Part shown: in pieces, positions 14,005-16,277 of the stretch
Layout: each line of letters opens with the position of its first letter
Position numbering within the stretch: the first letter of the stretch is position 1
Source of the DNA: JAEUIZ01 sp046155605
Lineage (GTDB): Bacteria; Planctomycetota; Phycisphaerae; Phycisphaerales; UBA1924
Assembly (NCBI GenBank): GCA_046155605.1
Contig: JBJXFQ010000120.1
Span: 1 to 16,277 of the forward strand
Length of the DNA stretch: 16,277 nt
Reading direction: 5' to 3'
Position numbers and translations under genes: made by a program
Notes under the pieces: generated by a model
Seen by the model: only the letters and a program-made list of their open reading frames with translations
Databases searched by the model: none
Told to the model about the DNA's origin: nothing

Positions 14005-15095
14005 GGCATTCCGCCTTCGCCAGCCTTCTTCTCCGCGGGTGTCTCGGTGGCCGGCTGCGCTGCGTCAAGCGGCACCTTTCCATTCTCTGTCATCGCATTG
14101 CCCTTCGTCGGCGCGGCATAGGTCCACTGATTCGCGTCCAGAATGTCCATCCCCTCGCGGGCCGCCAGCGTTCGCGGATGTGTCGCGAGCAGCCGCCTGA
14201 GCGTGGCCCGCGCCGAGACCAGATCGCCACGGCGGATGTACCACTTCGCCCGCACCAGCACGCTCGCCCCCGCCGATTCATCCAGCCGCGAGACCAGCGC
14301 GTCCGTCAGTCCCTCGCGTTGCGCGCCGAGCGGATTCACCTCGGCATACCCCTGGATCAGGATCTTCGCGTCCGCCAGCCCCGAGCCGTCATACTCCGGC
14401 CCTTTGTACCGCCCGATCTCTGAATAGATCCGCTGCACGCGCGCCCGATCGGCGAATCGGCTCCTCGGAAAGTTCTGCACGAAAAGGTCATACGCCTCGC
14501 TCGCCAGCGAGAGGTCCCGATTCCGGTAGTAATAGTCCGCTAGCTCGATCCCCGCCCGCTCCGCCAGCCGGCTCTGTGGCAGGCGCTCCTGCACCCGCAC
14601 CAGCAGCTCCTCGCCGATGTCGTCCGCCGGCTGGATCCGCATCCCCAGGAACTTCCGCCGATAGCCGTTGACGTAGCGGATCGCGATCTCGAGCTCCCGC
14701 TCGATCGCCCGCACATACTCCTCGGTGCCCGGAAACTGGATGCACACCGCCTCGTAGTCGCGAAGCCCCTCATACTCGTCCTTGTCCGCCGTCCGCGCGT
14801 CGCCGCGGAGCCGGTACGCCAGCGGCAACTGCGGGCTCTCGCTCTTGGAGTTGGCCTCCAGCCAATCGCGCAGCAGCCGTCGCGCGCTCCAGAACTTCTC
14901 GTCGGCGAGCAGCTTCCGCGCGCGGGCCATGGTCGCCTCGTCCGCCGTCAGCGGGCGCGACTCCGCCGGCTTCCAGTCGCCGGCCTCGTCCATGCGATAC
15001 TCGCCGCTTTGCGCCAGCGCGCGCGCGCCGCCGACCAGCACCATCGCCGCCGCTGCCCAACCCACCCAGAGCCTCGTGCCCGCGCAGTGCCTCAT
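14001..15095 (-). CDS. BamD/YfiO-like TPR protein, outer-membrane assembly
   Basis: BamD is the TPR part of the machine that inserts beta-barrel proteins into the outer membrane. Here there are 364 residues. Residues 1-29 are a signal peptide (TRLWVGWAAAAMVLVGGARALA-QS); there is no lipobox Cys, so the lipid anchor of E. coli BamD is missing. Helical TPR-like repeats run from about 52 to 315, with IELADYYYRNRDLSLASEAY and DLFVQNFPRSRFADRARV (183-220) as the clearest BamD-type block, and AKWYIRRGDLVSARATLRRL (283-302) as another repeat. The last 35 residues are low complexity. The frame is open to 15404, but I start at 15095 because the signal peptide begins there; the extra part is Arg-rich and non-coding in style. 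It is the first gene of a group with the LptE-like gene and probably ftsH. Confidence 0.75.
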   Translation of the reverse strand: MRHCAGTRLWVGWAAAAMVLVGGARALAQSGEYRMDEAGDWKPAESRPLTADEATMARARKLLADEKFWSARRLLRDWLEANSKSESPQLPLAYRLRGDARTADKDEYEGLRDYEAVCIQFPGTEEYVRAIERELEIAIRYVNGYRRKFLGMRIQPADDIGEELLVRVQERLPQSRLAERAGIELADYYYRNRDLSLASEAYDLFVQNFPRSRFADRARVQRIYSEIGRYKGPEYDGSGLADAKILIQGYAEVNPLGAQREGLTDALVSRLDESAGASVLVRAKWYIRRGDLVSARATLRRLLATHPRTLAAREGMDILDANQWTYAAPTKGNAMTENGKVPLDAAQPATETPAEKKAGEGGMP

Positions 15096-15278
15096 GCGGG
15101 GAGGATATATCGCTCGCATCGCCCCCGTTGCACTGCATGTAGCCCTCGCCGCCACTTTGACAGCCAAACCCCCGACCGCGAGCCGAGCGATCGCCGTTTC
15201 ACATTCGTTCCCGCCCCGCCACGCCCGTCGGGCTCCCCTCGACCTCGGCGCGGCGGTTGTTCCTGCTCCTTTGGTGGC

Positions 15279-15294
15279 CCGGTCTCCAGACCGG
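15279..15294. repeat. Intergenic palindrome, 7-bp arms
   Basis: CCGGTCTCCAGACCGG has arms CCGGTCT and AGACCGG around CC. It is flanked on both sides by GTGGC (15274-15278 and 15295-15299 with the G before). The form, a GC-rich core with GTGGC at the edges, matches small intergenic palindromes I associate with planctomycete genomes. Confidence 0.65.
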
Positions 15295-15349
15295 TGGCTA
15301 CCGCATCTAGGTTCCTTCTTTCTCGTTCTCTTCATCCGTTTCGTCCGTG

Positions 15350-15370
15350 GCACAGGCCTCCCGCCTGTGC
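15350..15370. repeat. Intergenic palindrome, 8-bp arms
   Basis: GCACAGGC (15350-15357) and GCCTGTGC (15363-15370) form perfect arms around CTCCC. GTGGC precedes it, overlapping the first arm. It lies 55 bp after the previous palindrome and differs from it in sequence while sharing the GTGGC edge. Confidence 0.65.
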
Positions 15371-15430
15371 GCTTGCCCTCGCCGTGCGGCCTCCGCCCGG
15401 CCAAGGATTGGATAGTCCGAAAGGTCCGAG

Positions 15431-16240
15431 ATGTTGTTCCGCTCGATCCGTCGCAAGCGTCTCCGCCGCGGCCCGTTCCCGGCCCAGTGGGATTCGATCC
15501 TCCGCGCCGACATGCCGCTCTATTCGCGCCTGCCCGAGGGCGACCGCCGCGAGCTTCAGGGCCACATCCGCGTCTTCCTCGCTGAGAAGTATTTCGAAGG
15601 CTGCCGCGGCTTCCGCGTCGATGATCGCGTCCGCCTGCTCATCGCCGCCCAGGCCTGCCTCCTCCTGCTCCATCGCGAGCACGACTATTTCCCCGGCCTC
15701 CGCACCGTCCTCGTCTATCCCGGCACCTTCCTCGGCCGCGCCCGCACCACCGGCCCCGGCGGCATCGTCACCCTCTCCGAAGACCCGCGCCTGGGCGAAT
15801 CGTGGTTCCAGCCCATCGTCGGCGGGCCGGTCGTCCTCTCCTGGCCCGAGGTTCTCGCCGGTGCCGCCGATTCAAACGACGCCCGCAACGTCGTCCTCCA
15901 CGAGTTCGCCCACCAGCTCGACGCGGAATCGGGCGAGATGGAGGGCATGCCCTGGCTGGGCGACCTCGGCCGCGCGCGCCGCTGGCGCGAACTCATGGCC
16001 CGCGAGCAGCGACAGCTCGCCCACGACGCCTGGGCGCATCGCGCCACCGTCCTCAACCCCTATGGCATGCAGAACCCCGCCGAGTTCTTCGCCGTCGCTA
16101 CCGAAGCCTATTTCGAGCGCGCCGGCCCGCTCCGCGACCACCACCCCGAGCTGCACGCGATGCTCAAGTCCTATTTCGTCATCGACCCCGCCGCCGAATG
16201 GTTCGGCACCGCTGCCGCGCTCGGACAGGGTGTTGCGTAG
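15431..16240 (+). CDS. mtfA: MtfA-like zinc-dependent peptidase (M90 family)
   Basis: MtfA of E. coli is a cytosolic zinc aminopeptidase that binds the regulator Mlc and so affects glucose uptake; the family as a whole has wider, unclear roles. The 269-residue length is usual. There is no signal peptide; the start is Arg-rich. FLAEKYFEGCRGFRVDDRVR (49-68), a family block, is followed by the strand TVLVYPGTF (92-100), GGPVVLSWPEV (131-141), the zinc motif HEFAHQLD (157-164), and NPAEFFAVATEAYFER (215-230) with the downstream glutamate ligand. All expected catalytic elements are present. AAAGG lies shortly before the ATG. It is divergent from the BamD-like gene and flanked by palindromic repeats. 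No Mlc or PTS gene is in the window, so a link to sugar uptake is not supported here. Confidence 0.92.
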   Translation: MLFRSIRRKRLRRGPFPAQWDSILRADMPLYSRLPEGDRRELQGHIRVFLAEKYFEGCRGFRVDDRVRLLIAAQACLLLLHREHDYFPGLRTVLVYPGTFLGRARTTGPGGIVTLSEDPRLGESWFQPIVGGPVVLSWPEVLAGAADSNDARNVVLHEFAHQLDAESGEMEGMPWLGDLGRARRWRELMAREQRQLAHDAWAHRATVLNPYGMQNPAEFFAVATEAYFERAGPLRDHHPELHAMLKSYFVIDPAAEWFGTAAALGQGVA

Positions 16241-16257
16241 GGGAACTCCCGTGCCAC

Positions 16258-16277
16258 GGACCCTGCTCTGAGGGTCC
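16258..16277. repeat. Intergenic palindrome at the window edge, 7-bp arms
   Basis: GGACCCT (16258-16264) and AGGGTCC (16271-16277) pair around GCTCTG, just after GTGCCAC (16251-16257). The window ends exactly on the second arm, so the repeat may continue, perhaps with GTGGCAC completing a longer palindrome. It lies 17 bp after the MtfA-like gene and could also act as a rho-independent-like stem, though no U-tract can be seen. Confidence 0.6.

Larger units (their letters stand above)
15096..15430. other. Divergent intergenic region with palindromic repeats
   Basis: This 335-bp gap lies between the BamD-like gene (minus) and the MtfA-like gene (plus). It contains two short palindromes, listed separately, with a T/C-rich stretch between them (15309-15346). 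On the minus strand TATATC (near 15107) lies shortly before the BamD-like ATG and could be a -10 element; no good -35 goes with it. On the plus strand GATAGT (15411-15416) is a weak -10 candidate before the MtfA-like gene. I see no coding sequence. Confidence 0.5.

Noticed and set aside
15096..15404. N-terminal extension of the BamD-like protein
   Set aside because: The extra 103 residues are Arg/Gly-rich, run through intergenic palindromes and lie upstream of a good signal peptide at 15095.

Overview
The window is GC-rich bacterial DNA, most likely from a planctomycete of the Phycisphaerae type. Three things suggest this. A secreted protein ends in a two-repeat GC-type dockerin (Cys, NCDxST, LNVNDFxCFNN). 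A truncated protein at the left edge ends in a PEP-CTERM-like tail (Pro-rich, hydrophobic, RRRR). Several intergenic gaps carry short GC-rich palindromes of a kind I associate with that phylum. Lineage is inferred from style and families; there is no rRNA gene to confirm it. I see no tRNA, CRISPR array, transposase or integrase.

Left part (1-4948). After the truncated HAF/PEP-CTERM-type protein, a tight minus-strand operon runs leftward: an ECF sigma factor, a membrane-anchored anti-sigma-like protein (4-bp overlap) and a 488-residue secreted protein of unknown function (3-bp gap). Upstream of it, also on the minus strand, is a modular secreted protein (three Cys-rich CCLP repeats, a P-like domain, GC-dockerin), followed by a good intrinsic terminator.

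Middle (4949-6716). A plus-strand seven-helix membrane protein stands alone between two long gaps. The second gap (6145-6716) is the most structured non-coding stretch: three consecutive hairpins, the last with a U-tract on the minus strand (candidate small RNA), possible decayed coding sequence, and a cluster of TGGCC boxes with a 16-bp perfect palindrome.

Plus-strand block (6717-11190). A TPR plus O-GlcNAc-transferase-like glycosyltransferase (GT41 type) is followed by aspartate carbamoyltransferase (pyrB), guanylate kinase (gmk), a phage-tail/contractile-injection tube protein of the T4 gp19 family standing alone, and a small beta-rich protein of unknown function. The nucleotide genes link pyrimidine and purine supply; why a tube protein sits behind them is unclear.

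Right part (11213-16277). Convergent to this block, a minus-strand group encodes a BamD-like TPR protein, an LptE-like lipoprotein (4-bp overlap) and, 125 bp further on, the FtsH membrane protease. This reads as an envelope-biogenesis group: outer-membrane protein insertion, LPS insertion and membrane protein quality control. Divergent from it is an MtfA-like M90 zinc peptidase on the plus strand, flanked on both sides by palindromic intergenic repeats.
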